Origin: Anaerolineae bacterium
GTDB taxonomy: Bacteria > Chloroflexota > Anaerolineae > Aggregatilineales > Aggregatilineaceae
NCBI GenBank assembly: GCA_016930015.1
Contig: JAFGHR010000071.1
Span: forward strand, 1 to 47,815
Length of the DNA stretch: 47,815 nt
Direction: 5' to 3'
This document shows, piece by piece, positions 7,512-16,726 of this stretch. Every line of letters starts with the position of its first letter. Positions within the stretch are counted from its first letter, which is position 1. The notes under the pieces were generated by a model. It was not told the DNA's origin and ran no database searches. It was given only the letters and a program-made list of their open reading frames with translations. A program made the position numbers and the translations under genes.

Positions 7512-10106
7512 ATGATTTCGACCGTGCGGCGTCTGAATGAAATGGATTTTATTTCCGGCCTGGATGAAGACGAAGTACGGACTCGACGCGAACGCGGCGA
7601 GGGTAACGCTTCTTCATTACGAACCAGCCGCTCGGTTGGTGATATTCTCCGGCAAAACATATTTACGTTGATCAACGTTGTGCTGTTCAGCCTGGGCGCG
7701 GTGATGGTGTCTATCGGGCGGGTCAGCGAAGGGCTGACGAGCGTCAGTATCATTTTTATGAACGTGGTGGTGGGTGTGTTTCAAGAAATCCGCGCCAAAC
7801 GCCAGCTTGACAAGATCGCCTTGCTCACCCGGCCCAAAGTGACCGTGATGCGCGAAGGGCAGGAAAAAACGGTTGATCCCGCCGAGATCGTGCGCGGTGA
7901 CGTGTTGGTCGTGCGGCCCGGTGATCAGATCGTGGTCGATGGTATTATGGTCGGTGATGGTGAACTGGAAGTAGACGAGTCGCTGCTCACGGGCGAGTCG
8001 GACCATATCCCCAAGAAACAAGGCGACAGCCTGCTGTCGGGCAGTTTTGTCGTGACCGGCTCAGCGCTGTTTGTTGCGCGGCGCGTTGGCGACCAGAGTT
8101 TTGCCAACAAATTGGCTGCCGAAGCACGCACATTTCGCGTGGTGCAGACGCCGCTTCAGCGCGATGTCGATTTTGTGATCCGCGTGCTGATGCTGGTCGC
8201 TATCATTTTTGCCCTGCTGTTGGGTGTATCGGCGTGGTTGTCGGATGTGCCGTTTATGCGCGGCGTGCAAATGGCAACGGTTGTGGCCGGGTTGGTGCCG
8301 AACGGGTTGTTTTTTATGGTGATCGTGGCCTATGCCCTGGGCACAGTCCGCATTGCGGATCGGGGCGCGTTGATCCAGCAGGCGAATTCGGTGGAGTCGC
8401 TGAGCAACGTTGATGTGCTGTGCATGGACAAAACCGGGACATTGACCGCCAACCTGATCAACTATCACGACGTGTACCCGGTGGGCATCGACCAGGACGA
8501 GTTTAAAGAACTGCTGGGCGTGGTCGCCCATAATACCGCCGTGACGAACCGCACCAGCGGCGCGATCATTGAGGCGCTGCCCGGCGAGCACCGGCGCAAG
8601 GTGGACGAAGTGCCATTTTCGTCGTCGCGAAAGTGGAGCGCGATCGCGTTTAACGATCCCAAGCTGCGCGGCGTGTACGTGTTGGGTGCCTTGGAGATGC
8701 TGCGTTCCTATCTGCCGGACACCGGTTCACCGGACACCGATAGTGCCCCGGAAGTGGCCGATCTGGTGCGGCAGGCGGGTGTATTATCCGAACAAGGGCT
8801 GCGCGTGCTGCTGTTTGCTTATAATCCCAACGTGACCCGCCTGCATGATGACCAGAACAGGCCGGTTTTACCGGCGCTGCTGCCGCTGGGCTTGATCAGC
8901 TTCAGCGACGAACTGCGGGGCGAAGCAAAAGAAACGTTAGCCGGGTTTGTCGCGGCTGGTATCCAGCTCAAGGTGATCTCCGGCGACAGCCCGCATACCG
9001 TCGCCGCGCTGGCGAAACAGGCCGGGCTGCCCGGTGCTCTCCGGGTGATATCCGGCCCTGAGCTGGTGGACATCGACGGGGCGCAGTTTGAAACCATCGC
9101 GGAAGAAGTCACCGTGTTTGGCCGTATTCGACCCGAACAGAAAGAACAACTCGTAGACGCGCTGCGGTCACGCGGTTATTATGTCGCCATGATCGGGGAC
9201 GGCGTGAATGATGTGCTGTCGCTCAAAAAAGCCAACCTGGGGATCGCGATGCAAAGCGGCAGCGGGGCTACGCGCGGGGTCGCGGACATGGTGCTGTTGG
9301 GCGATTCGTTCGCGGCGCTGCCACCAGCCTTTATGGAAGGTCAGCGTATCAACAGCGGGATGCGTGATATTCTGCGGCTGTATCTCACGCGCGCGGTCGG
9401 CTTGGTGATGTTGATCATGGCCGTGTCTGTTGCCGGGATCGGCTTTCCGTACACGCCCAAACATGTCACGCTGGCGGCGCTGATAACGGTCGGAATTCCC
9501 ACAATGGGGATCGCGATGTGGGCGCGCAGTGAAAAAGCGGAACACGGCCTGCTGCTGTCGGTCATTCATTTTGCGCTTCCGGCGGGTATTCTGGTGTTTG
9601 TGGCCGGTTTTTTGCTGTACGTGTTTACGTTTAACTCGTTTATCAACGAGGGGCGGCGCGTGGATATCCTGGAAAACGATATCGAGTCCTTCCAAACCTA
9701 CGCGGGCATCAACTACGAGATATACACCGAAGACGAATTTTTGTACGAGGTGGCAACCCTCTATTCCCAGACGGTGCTGACCGTGTTTACCATGGTATGC
9801 GGGCTGATGCTGATCTTGTTTGTCGAGCCGCCGACATACTGGTTTGCCGGTGGTGACAAATACAGCGGTGATATCCGGCCTACACTGCTGGCCGGGAGCC
9901 TGTTAGGGGTGTTTGCGATCATCATGGCGGTGCCCTCGCTGCGACAGTTTTGGGAACTGCTGGCGCTCGAATGGACGGATTACGCGCTCATTGCGGGAGT
10001 CGTGGTGATCTGGATGCTGCTGCTGCGTTACGCGTGGCGGGCGAACTGGTTTGAGCGATTCTTGCACATCGATTACATCGAGCACGCGAGCGACGAGTGG
10101 GTTTAA
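7512..10106 (+). CDS. cation-translocating P-type ATPase, CtpE-like
   Basis: Membrane pump driven by an aspartyl-phosphate cycle. Visible hallmarks are TGES at residues 160-163 (actuator), DKTGTLT with phosphorylated Asp306, and GDGVND from residue 562 (hinge). The TM4 motif is PNGL rather than PEGL, and the N-terminus (GLDEDEV ... SVGDILRQNIFT) resembles actinobacterial CtpE, which is linked to calcium uptake; the ion here is inferred only. Late in the protein there is a long polar loop of about 60 residues between membrane segments (NEGRRVDILENDIESF ...). The start is uncertain: ATG 7512 or ATG 7542, neither with a good ribosome site. Ends in a clear terminator. Confidence 0.9.
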   Translation: MISTVRRLNEMDFISGLDEDEVRTRRERGEGNASSLRTSRSVGDILRQNIFTLINVVLFSLGAVMVSIGRVSEGLTSVSIIFMNVVVGVFQEIRAKRQLDKIALLTRPKVTVMREGQEKTVDPAEIVRGDVLVVRPGDQIVVDGIMVGDGELEVDESLLTGESDHIPKKQGDSLLSGSFVVTGSALFVARRVGDQSFANKLAAEARTFRVVQTPLQRDVDFVIRVLMLVAIIFALLLGVSAWLSDVPFMRGVQMATVVAGLVPNGLFFMVIVAYALGTVRIADRGALIQQANSVESLSNVDVLCMDKTGTLTANLINYHDVYPVGIDQDEFKELLGVVAHNTAVTNRTSGAIIEALPGEHRRKVDEVPFSSSRKWSAIAFNDPKLRGVYVLGALEMLRSYLPDTGSPDTDSAPEVADLVRQAGVLSEQGLRVLLFAYNPNVTRLHDDQNRPVLPALLPLGLISFSDELRGEAKETLAGFVAAGIQLKVISGDSPHTVAALAKQAGLPGALRVISGPELVDIDGAQFETIAEEVTVFGRIRPEQKEQLVDALRSRGYYVAMIGDGVNDVLSLKKANLGIAMQSGSGATRGVADMVLLGDSFAALPPAFMEGQRINSGMRDILRLYLTRAVGLVMLIMAVSVAGIGFPYTPKHVTLAALITVGIPTMGIAMWARSEKAEHGLLLSVIHFALPAGILVFVAGFLLYVFTFNSFINEGRRVDILENDIESFQTYAGINYEIYTEDEFLYEVATLYSQTVLTVFTMVCGLMLILFVEPPTYWFAGGDKYSGDIRPTLLAGSLLGVFAIIMAVPSLRQFWELLALEWTDYALIAGVVVIWMLLLRYAWRANWFERFLHIDYIEHASDEWV

Positions 10107-10113
10107 GAAACCA

Positions 10114-10151
10114 CCGGCTGAGCTTGATAGGCTCACCCGGCGCGTTTTTTT
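10114..10151 (+). terminator. rho-independent terminator after the P-type ATPase
   Basis: A 10-bp stem with one C.C mismatch (10114-10123 with 10131-10140), a 7-nt loop, then CGCG and a run of seven T. Confidence 0.8.
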
Positions 10152-10175
10152 GCTTACGATCAGCCCTGTTATATC

Positions 10176-12032
10176 TCAGGGTTGGGTATCCGGGCTGATG
10201 TCCGGCCAGGCGAGGATGTGCAGCGGATCGCCCAGGCCGAACTGCTCCGCCCACAGCCGTTGATACGTGCCGTCACGCGCCATGTCTTGCAGCGTAAACG
10301 TGACCAGGGCGCGGAAATCGGCGTCATTGCGCGGCATGGCAAACGTCAGCGGCAGCACGTCACCGTACCACGTATCCAGAATTTTCACCGGGGGATTATC
10401 GCCTTCGCGCACCAGGGCCAACAGGCGCAAGCTGTCGCCAAAAATGGCCTTGATGTTGTTATCCACGATCATCGTGCGGATCGCGTCTTCTTCGCGCTGA
10501 ATGGCGAACGTTTCAATATTCTGGCTGATGCCGAATATCTCGGCCACGGTGCGGATCAATTCCTCGTCTGCCGCGTCGTCGGCAAAGTAGCCGATCCACC
10601 AGCCGGTACCCAGCATGTCCGCAAACCCCGTCAGGTCGGAGTTTTCCGGCACCATCAGGCGGTTGCCGTGTAACACGTAGGGCAGCGCGTATTCGACACG
10701 GTCGGCGCTATCCCACACCGGGCTGGCCCCGATGGCGATATCAGCCTGCCCGTTGGCGACAAAATCGACCGGGTTTTGCGCCGAGTTGGGGAGGTATTCG
10801 ATCTGTACGTTCCAGCGGCGGGCCATTTCTTCGATCAACGCCTGGTTGAACGCGTTCGTTATACGGACTCGCGCCGAGGTCGTTTCGTTGGGATCAACGA
10901 TGAATCCGGCCACGCGCAGCGCCTGGCCGCTGTTTATGCGGGCCTGAACCGGGTTGGTGGGCAAGGGCATATCGGTGTTAAATTCCGCCAGGCCGCGCGC
11001 GTCCCCGTACAGCGAATCGTACACCGGTATCAGGTCGTCAAAATTGATGCTTTCGTCGGGGAACCACTCCCCGAAGATTTCTTCCATGCGCGCGCTGGCT
11101 TTGAGCCGCTGTAAGGACCGGTTCAGCACATTACGCAGGTTGACATCCCAGCGGCGGATCGTGATGGCATACGGCTCTTCGAGGACCGGCTGCGCGATCA
11201 GGCGCATTTTTTGACGACCGGCGCGGCGCAGGCTGTCCAGTTCGCCGACCATGCCCTGCACTTCGCCGAGAGCCAGCGCGTCCAGGGCTTCGCGTTCGGT
11301 AAAGTAGGTGCGCACATCCATCGTTACGCCGGTTTGCGCCATCCAGTGACGTAATGCGTGTTCGCTGCGGCTGCCGATCTCCACGCTGACCGGCAGTCCG
11401 GCCAACTGGTTAAGTTCGGTGTACGCGCTTTCCTCTTGAACGACCATCATTTCATAATTCAGGTAGTAGGGGTGTGCAAAATCTACGGTGTTGAGTTGAT
11501 CGCGGGCCAGGACGTGCTGGCTGATCAACAGGTCAACGTAGCCGTTCAGGAGCATATCGCGGGCGTTGTGGCGCGTCACCTGCACAAATTCGACCTCAAC
11601 GCCCAGTTCGATCCCGATGGCGCGGATGATGTCGGCTTCATACCCGGCGACAATGCCTTGATCGTTCAGCCACGTGAACGGCTGCGCGTTGAAGTACGCG
11701 CCGACACGCAGCACGTTATCGGCTTTGATGCGGGCCAGCGCCGACTCGGTGATCGGTGCGGCGGTTTCGGTTTGTGCCGATGACGGCAGCGGCGTTGGTG
11801 GGACCAGCGTCGGCGCGGCTTCCGTGGGTGTCGGTGATGGGATATCCGTCGGCGATGGGGTGGGTGGGTCGGTGGGAGAAGCGGGCGGCGCGGTCGGGCT
11901 GGCCGCCTGTGAGGCTTCGCCGGGGGTGTTGTTTATCGCCAATCCGGCGGTGACCAGGATCAATGCAGCCAATGCCAGCCGCCAGCCAGCGGATAGAGTC
12001 CAGCCGGGTTTACGTGTGCGTAGTTGGTTCAT
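10176..12032 (-). CDS. membrane-anchored protein with two family-3 solute-binding domains
   Basis: A 618-residue extracytoplasmic protein. Residues about 16-33 form a single hydrophobic anchor without a lipobox, followed by a Pro/Thr/Ser-rich linker to about residue 90. Two periplasmic-binding-protein type 2 domains follow: the first begins at DNVLRVGAYFNAQPFTW, the second at GQALRVAGFIVDP; both keep the GxxxGYEADI / VDFANGQADIAIG style of SBP family 3. No ABC permease or ATPase is nearby, so it may sense or capture amino-acid-like ligands rather than feed a linked transporter. The ATG at 12032 overlaps the nadD stop as ATGA, so the two are probably translationally coupled. Confidence 0.85.
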   Translation of the reverse strand: MNQLRTRKPGWTLSAGWRLALAALILVTAGLAINNTPGEASQAASPTAPPASPTDPPTPSPTDIPSPTPTEAAPTLVPPTPLPSSAQTETAAPITESALARIKADNVLRVGAYFNAQPFTWLNDQGIVAGYEADIIRAIGIELGVEVEFVQVTRHNARDMLLNGYVDLLISQHVLARDQLNTVDFAHPYYLNYEMMVVQEESAYTELNQLAGLPVSVEIGSRSEHALRHWMAQTGVTMDVRTYFTEREALDALALGEVQGMVGELDSLRRAGRQKMRLIAQPVLEEPYAITIRRWDVNLRNVLNRSLQRLKASARMEEIFGEWFPDESINFDDLIPVYDSLYGDARGLAEFNTDMPLPTNPVQARINSGQALRVAGFIVDPNETTSARVRITNAFNQALIEEMARRWNVQIEYLPNSAQNPVDFVANGQADIAIGASPVWDSADRVEYALPYVLHGNRLMVPENSDLTGFADMLGTGWWIGYFADDAADEELIRTVAEIFGISQNIETFAIQREEDAIRTMIVDNNIKAIFGDSLRLLALVREGDNPPVKILDTWYGDVLPLTFAMPRNDADFRALVTFTLQDMARDGTYQRLWAEQFGLGDPLHILAWPDISPDTQP

Positions 12033-12670
12033 GCTGTCGTGTTCCTGTACAAACCATGCTCGTTGATATACGCGCGGACCGCGTCGGGCAGGCGGTAACG
12101 GGTGCTGTACCCGGCGGCGATCTGTCGGGCCAGGTCGGTAGCCGAAATTTCGATCAATGGGGCATCGATCCACTGGACGCGGCGGCTGATGCCGGGTATA
12201 TGGCGTTCCAGTTCGTTCAGGTCGGGTTCAACGCTGACCCGTTTCATCACGCCCAGGTCGGCCAGTTGGATCAGGTCGGCGGGACGGTGCCAGGTGGGCA
12301 GGTCGTGCAGCGAGTCGGCCCCGATCAAAAAAAACAGCGCCGCGGACGGGTACAACTTGTGCAGCAGGCGCAGCATATCCACGCTGTAGTGCGGGCCAGG
12401 GCGATCCATGTCTACACGAGACACGGCAAAACGTATATTACCTGCGATGGCACGTTCTACCATGGCGTGACGGTGATGGGCCGGTGTGCGGATCGAAGCG
12501 GCGGCTTTGTGCGGTGGGTCCGCTGCCGGGACGAATAATACGCGTGACAGGTTCAGACAGTCGGCAGCCGTTTCGGCCAGGATCAGGTGCCCCAGGTGCG
12601 GCGGATCAAACGTCCCGCCGTAGATGCCAAGACGTGTTACGCTGTGGTGGTTGGATTCCGGATCCGTCAT
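12029..12670 (-). CDS. nadD: nicotinate-nucleotide adenylyltransferase
   Basis: Makes deamido-NAD from nicotinate mononucleotide and ATP in NAD synthesis. The 213-residue protein has the nucleotidyltransferase motif GGTFDPPHLGH near the N-terminus and the C-terminal ISATDLA signature (family ISSTxIR). Length fits NadD. It lies 42 bases after obgE, a conserved bacterial gene order, and its TGA overlaps the ATG of the next gene. GGGGTGGG upstream of ATG 12670 is a plausible ribosome site. Confidence 0.95.
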   Translation of the reverse strand: MTDPESNHHSVTRLGIYGGTFDPPHLGHLILAETAADCLNLSRVLFVPAADPPHKAAASIRTPAHHRHAMVERAIAGNIRFAVSRVDMDRPGPHYSVDMLRLLHKLYPSAALFFLIGADSLHDLPTWHRPADLIQLADLGVMKRVSVEPDLNELERHIPGISRRVQWIDAPLIEISATDLARQIAAGYSTRYRLPDAVRAYINEHGLYRNTTA

Positions 12671-12712
12671 AGTTGGCCCACCCCTGCAACCTGTCGCCGC
12701 GCAGGTCTTGGC

Positions 12713-13975
12713 TTAATCGTCCCACTCAAGTTCCATCTCGCCGATGATGACCGTGTCACCGGGTTTGACTCCGGCTTCTTTGAGCGCTGCCGTAACCCCC
12801 ATCGATTCCAGAATACGCTGGAACCGGGTTACCGCCTGGTCGTAATTCCAGTAGGTCATGGTAACGGCGCGTTCGATGCGTTTACCGGATACACGGAAAC
12901 CGCCGTCATCGGTGCGGCTGATGGTAAATGCCAGCGGATCGTCGTCCAACTGGTAGACGGGGAGTTCCCCGATTTCGTCCGGTTCGTCGGGCAGCGAGTC
13001 GATGATTGCCAGTGTGCGGAAGACAACATCACGCACGTTCTGATGGGTAACCGCCGAGATCGACATGGGGGCGTAGCCCAACCGTTTCAGCTCGTCCCGG
13101 ATGGCGGGCCAGCGTTCCTGGGCCTGGGGCAGGTCCATTTTATTCAACACGACGATCTGCGGTTTTTGGCCCAGTTTTTCGTCAAACAGGGCTAACTCGG
13201 TGTTGATCTGGTGGAAATCGGCGATCGGGTCTTCGCCCGCGCCGTCTAACAGGTGGATCAGCACGCGCGTGCGCTGGATATGGCGCAGAAAGTCATGGCC
13301 CAGCCCGACACCGGTGTGGGCGCCCTCGATCAGGCCGGGGATATCGGCCAGCACCAGGTCACGCTCATCAAACACAGCTACGCCCAGGTTGGGTTGAAGG
13401 GTTGTAAAGGGGTAGTCGGCAATTTTGGGCCTGGCGTTGCTGACGACCGATAAAAAGGTGGACTTGCCCGCGTTCGGCACGCCGACGATGCCCACATCCG
13501 CCAGGAGTTTTAGCTCAAGCTGAATCCAGCGTTCCTGGCCCGGCGCGCCTTTTTCAGCGATACGTGGCGCCTGGTTGGTGCTGGACGCAAAACGCGCATT
13601 ACCGCGCCCGCCGCGCCCGCCCTTGGCGATCACGATCCGCTGGCCGGGCTCCACAAGGTCCGCGATCAAAGCGCCGGTATCGGCATCGCGCACGATGGTG
13701 CCGGGCGGGACGTCCACGATCAAATCGTCCGCGCTGCGCCCGGTGCAGTTGCTTGACCCACCAGCTTCACCGTTCAGGGCTTTGAAGTGGTGGTTCTGGT
13801 TGAATGCGATCAACGTGTTGAGTGTCGGCTTGACCACCAGCACCACGTCGCCACCTTTGCCGCCGTCGCCGCCGCTAGGGCCGCCGCGTGGCACATATTT
13901 TTCACGGCGAAAGTGAACAATTCCATTGCCACCGTCACCGCTCTTAACGTAGATTCGTGCTTCATCATAGCTCAT
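12713..13975 (-). CDS. obgE: Obg/CgtA GTPase
   Basis: Ribosome-associated GTPase acting in late 50S assembly and stress control. The 420-residue protein has the glycine-rich Obg fold (residues 1 to about 158, GGDGGKGGDVV), a G domain with G1 GVPNAGKST, G3 DIPGLIEGA and G4 NKMD, and a C-terminal OCT domain (about 340-420, IERAVTMTYWNYDQAVTRF). The ATG at 13975 has no recognisable ribosome binding site, although the protein N-terminus is exactly where the family starts. It heads obgE-nadD, behind the polyprenyl synthase gene. Confidence 0.97.
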   Translation of the reverse strand: MSYDEARIYVKSGDGGNGIVHFRREKYVPRGGPSGGDGGKGGDVVLVVKPTLNTLIAFNQNHHFKALNGEAGGSSNCTGRSADDLIVDVPPGTIVRDADTGALIADLVEPGQRIVIAKGGRGGRGNARFASSTNQAPRIAEKGAPGQERWIQLELKLLADVGIVGVPNAGKSTFLSVVSNARPKIADYPFTTLQPNLGVAVFDERDLVLADIPGLIEGAHTGVGLGHDFLRHIQRTRVLIHLLDGAGEDPIADFHQINTELALFDEKLGQKPQIVVLNKMDLPQAQERWPAIRDELKRLGYAPMSISAVTHQNVRDVVFRTLAIIDSLPDEPDEIGELPVYQLDDDPLAFTISRTDDGGFRVSGKRIERAVTMTYWNYDQAVTRFQRILESMGVTAALKEAGVKPGDTVIIGEMELEWDD

Positions 13976-14081
13976 AGTTGGTCGAGTTTAGCGTGGGCTG
14001 GGGAACACGTCAAACCACGCTTAACCGGTGCTTAACCAATGGCACCGGAAACAGGTGGCCGAGGGTGCTGCTTACATGTAA

Positions 14082-15032
14082 TCAGTGGTCGCGCGTGATG
14101 ACCAGGTGCATCAGGTCGCGCAGGGCGTCAACGGCAGCAGACGCCGGGAGTATGTTAAGACTGGCGCTGGCCAGATCGACCAGTTCCTGCGCTTTTTCGC
14201 GCCCTTTGCGCACCGCATCATCCAGGCTGTGAGCGGACAGCAGTGTTTCGGTAACCATCCGTTCCGGATCGATATTGCCCACACCAACGGCCACCGCTGC
14301 CGGTGCGGCGGCTGCGGAACCACCGTTTTGCAGGGCGATCGCGATGCCGCGTGCCTGCTTCAAGTCTACGCCGGTATTTTTTCCAAGCTGGTGGCTGTCG
14401 GCGATCAAGTCGAGCACATCGTCAATGATCTGAAACGCAAGCCCCAGGTTAAAACTAAACGTACTGAGCGCGTCAATCCAGGCGGGGGGAGCATCTGCCG
14501 CAATCGCGCCCAGTTTTGAGGCGGCAACAAACAGGGCGGCTGTCTTTTTGGAGATGATCTCAAGATAGGTTTCGCGGTCCAACGTGCCTTCTTTGGCGGC
14601 TTTGACCTGGAGCGTTTCGCCTTCGACCAACTCGGTCGCGGCGTCGGCCAAAATCTGGTTGATCACGACGGGATACGAGGCCATCAGTTGGTACGTTTTT
14701 GTGAACAGGTAATCACCCGTTAGCAGGGCGAAAGTTCGTCCCCACCGGGAATTGATCGTTTCGCGACCCCGGCGCAGCGTGCCGTGATCGTTAATGTCGT
14801 CATGGATGAGCGTGGCCGTGTGGATGATTTCAATGGCAGCGGCCAGCGGCACAACCAATTCGTAGTCCGTGCCGCCTGCTGCTTCAAATGACAGCAGAGT
14901 CAGCCGGGGACGCAGCCGTTTGCCACCTGCTAACAAAATGTGCTGGCTGGTTTCATGCAGCAGTGGGACGGTGCTGTGAGTCACTGATCTCAACAAGTTT
15001 TCTACAGCCTGAAGAGGAGTTTGTGTGTCCAT
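14082..15032 (-). CDS. trans-polyprenyl diphosphate synthase
   Basis: Extends allylic diphosphates with isopentenyl diphosphate to make a quinone or lipid-carrier side chain. The 316-residue protein has the first Asp-rich motif HDDINDHGTLRRG and the second FQIIDDVLDLI, plus GGKRLRPRL near the N-terminus. Chain length cannot be read reliably. An Ala-rich insert (GGSAAAAPAAVAVGVG) sits near residue 245, where relatives usually have a short turn. ATG 15032 has GGGAT just upstream; an in-frame start 12 bases earlier is possible. A good promoter lies about 85 bases upstream. Confidence 0.93.
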   Translation of the reverse strand: MDTQTPLQAVENLLRSVTHSTVPLLHETSQHILLAGGKRLRPRLTLLSFEAAGGTDYELVVPLAAAIEIIHTATLIHDDINDHGTLRRGRETINSRWGRTFALLTGDYLFTKTYQLMASYPVVINQILADAATELVEGETLQVKAAKEGTLDRETYLEIISKKTAALFVAASKLGAIAADAPPAWIDALSTFSFNLGLAFQIIDDVLDLIADSHQLGKNTGVDLKQARGIAIALQNGGSAAAAPAAVAVGVGNIDPERMVTETLLSAHSLDDAVRKGREKAQELVDLASASLNILPASAAVDALRDLMHLVITRDH

Positions 15033-15115
15033 GATACATCCCATTTAGCGCTTCTAACCGGCTTATGGTGCGAATAAAACAGGCATGTTTGTGTCTTTTA
15101 GAACTTTCTAAACGA

Positions 15116-15145
15116 ATTATAACAAAGCCAGGTAGCTAACGTCAA
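15116..15145 (-). promoter_or_regulatory. sigma70-type promoter of the polyprenyl synthase gene
   Basis: On the minus strand TTGACG (15145-15140), an 18-nt spacer and TATAAT (15121-15116). It can drive the polyprenyl synthase-obgE-nadD-SBP run of genes. Confidence 0.75.
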
Positions 15146-15190
15146 TGAGTGTTTTGGCTGTGGAAACGAGCGTGCTCGTCGTCCGGCAGG

Positions 15191-15230
15191 TCGAACTCGA
15201 ATTATTCGAACTCGAATCATTCGAACTCGA
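15191..15230. repeat. 15-bp palindromic tandem repeat, about 2.7 copies
   Basis: Units TCGAACTCGAATTAT (15191-15205), TCGAACTCGAATCAT (15206-15220) and a partial TCGAACTCGA (15221-15230). Each junction forms the inverted repeat ATTCGA-AC-TCGAAT. The array contains the last codons and the stop (15217-15219) of the regulator gene. Confidence 0.85.
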
Positions 15231-15783
15231 TCCGTCGAATATCGCTGATATCCGTCTGGTTCTGGGCTTGTTGGATGATGGACATCAGCAATAACTGCGC
15301 CAGCCGGAAAAAATCCTGTAACTGGTCAAGCTGCGTGATATAAAAATCGGCCAGGTTTTGTTCGTCGTCGCTCATGGTGGGCAGCGCGTTGTGCAGGTTT
15401 TGAACGTTTTCTTCGAGAACACGCAGCGCCTGGTTGACGTCACGCAGTTCGCGGCTGCTGAGCACATTGGTCAAAATGCGCCAGAAATCGCTCTCGGCTT
15501 CGTAGTATTTGCGCCGGTCGTCTTTGACCCATACTTCGCGCGCGATGCCCATACGTTCCAGCGTGCGCATATTCATGCTGACACTGGCTTTGGAAATACC
15601 CAATTGGTTCATCAAATCATCCAGACTTAGCGGAGTCGGGTTGAGCAGCAGTACACCAAAGAGCTGGCCCATCACTTTGCTAAACCCAAAATAGCTGGCA
15701 AGCTGGCCTAATCCCTGTAACACACTGAGATTCGCCGCCTGGAGATGTTTGTTTGATGATAGGCTGGTGGACGCGTCGTTCAT
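15217..15783 (-). CDS. GbsR/MarR-like winged-helix transcriptional regulator
   Basis: A 188-residue DNA-binding protein. A winged helix-turn-helix covers roughly residues 30-110 (LDDLMNQLGISKASVSMNMRTLERMGI, with a KDDRRKYYEAE wing), as in GbsR-type regulators of osmoprotectant genes. The C-terminal half is helical and Gln/Leu-rich, suited to dimerisation. No linked glycine-betaine genes are present, so its target is unknown. Start ATG 15783 has AGCAGG upstream. The gene ends inside a 15-bp tandem repeat. It could regulate the adjacent polyprenyl synthase unit, whose promoter lies just beyond, but this is a guess. Confidence 0.8.
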   Translation of the reverse strand: MNDASTSLSSNKHLQAANLSVLQGLGQLASYFGFSKVMGQLFGVLLLNPTPLSLDDLMNQLGISKASVSMNMRTLERMGIAREVWVKDDRRKYYEAESDFWRILTNVLSSRELRDVNQALRVLEENVQNLHNALPTMSDDEQNLADFYITQLDQLQDFFRLAQLLLMSIIQQAQNQTDISDIRRIEFE

Positions 15784-15913
15784 AAACTGGCCTGCTGCTT
15801 TCTGTCTGGGGTGGTTTGTTGCTGCAAAAATAGTGTTGTTTTAAGAGTATCAAACTTGCCAACATGGTAGCAGGCTGCCGCACGCGTGGCAAGTGAGGTT
15901 GGGTATGTGCCGG

Positions 15914-16726
15914 TCAGGATTCCGGTGACGGGTTAGGGGTTAACTGTTCGGGTGGAGGCACGTATCCCCCCGTGCCCAGTTCCAGCCCGGCAGACTCGGC
16001 AAACGATGGTAGGTAGGGGTACAGATTAGCGCCGGGGCACACGGTGAAGTCATTAAAATCACGGTGCCCGGCCAGGTGCGTCAGGTCCAGGCGCAGGGCC
16101 AGCCAATCGATAAGCTGGCGGGTGGCCGCGATTTGTTCGGCTGTGGGTGTTTCTTTCTCAAAATCCCCAAACAGGACCACGCCCACGCTGCCCGTGTTGT
16201 AGGTTTCGACATGTGTGCCGCGCACGTTCAGATCGCGGCCTGCAAACACCTGCCCGGTGCGGCCAACACCATAATGGTAGCCGATGTCGGCCCATTTTCG
16301 ATCGTCCATGTGTTTATTTTGAATGGCGCGCATGGTGCCCGGATCGTCACCCTCGTACAGGGCGGCGTGATGCACGACTACCGTCCGGTATACCTCGCGC
16401 AGGTCAGCATCATAGATGCGCCAGCCTTCGACGTTGTCTGTGTTGTAAAACCCGGCTTCGTTCAGCGCGGCATGGTTGGGAGCGCGGGCGCCCCACTGGG
16501 CGCGCGTCGTGATCGGCGGGCGGTTGATACGTTTGACGAGAGTAACTTGCGATTCGCTGCCGGACGGGGTCGTATCCGAGGCGTTTGTCTGGTCTGTGAT
16601 ATACCGCAGCGACAGGTAGCCCAGCACACTACCCAGGCATGTTATGCTGCCTCCCGTGACTGCTAATCCAGCCACGCCGAGGAAATCGCGCCGGTTCATC
16701 CGTTTGTTTGCACCTGGTTTTTGCAT
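15914..16726 (-). CDS. Tat-exported N-acetylmuramoyl-L-alanine amidase (PGRP/AmiD type)
   Basis: Cell-wall amidase that cleaves between MurNAc and the peptide stem. The 270-residue protein begins with a twin-arginine signal (NRRDFLGVAGLAV, residues 11-23). The amidase_2/PGRP domain spans about 75-245, with zinc ligands His119 or His120 (VVVHHAA), His221 (GHRDFND) and Cys230 (FTVCPGAN), and Tyr150. The tail is Pro-rich and ends NPSPES. ATG 16726 is chosen to leave a short n-region before the RR; ATG 16699 also works. The frame stays open upstream to about 16918 through a repeat-like segment that is probably non-coding. Confidence 0.9.
   Translation of the reverse strand: MQKPGANKRMNRRDFLGVAGLAVTGGSITCLGSVLGYLSLRYITDQTNASDTTPSGSESQVTLVKRINRPPITTRAQWGARAPNHAALNEAGFYNTDNVEGWRIYDADLREVYRTVVVHHAALYEGDDPGTMRAIQNKHMDDRKWADIGYHYGVGRTGQVFAGRDLNVRGTHVETYNTGSVGVVLFGDFEKETPTAEQIAATRQLIDWLALRLDLTHLAGHRDFNDFTVCPGANLYPYLPSFAESAGLELGTGGYVPPPEQLTPNPSPES

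Noticed and set aside
15191..15230. 15-bp copies considered as a phage attachment site
   Set aside because: No integrase or foreign region flanks them.
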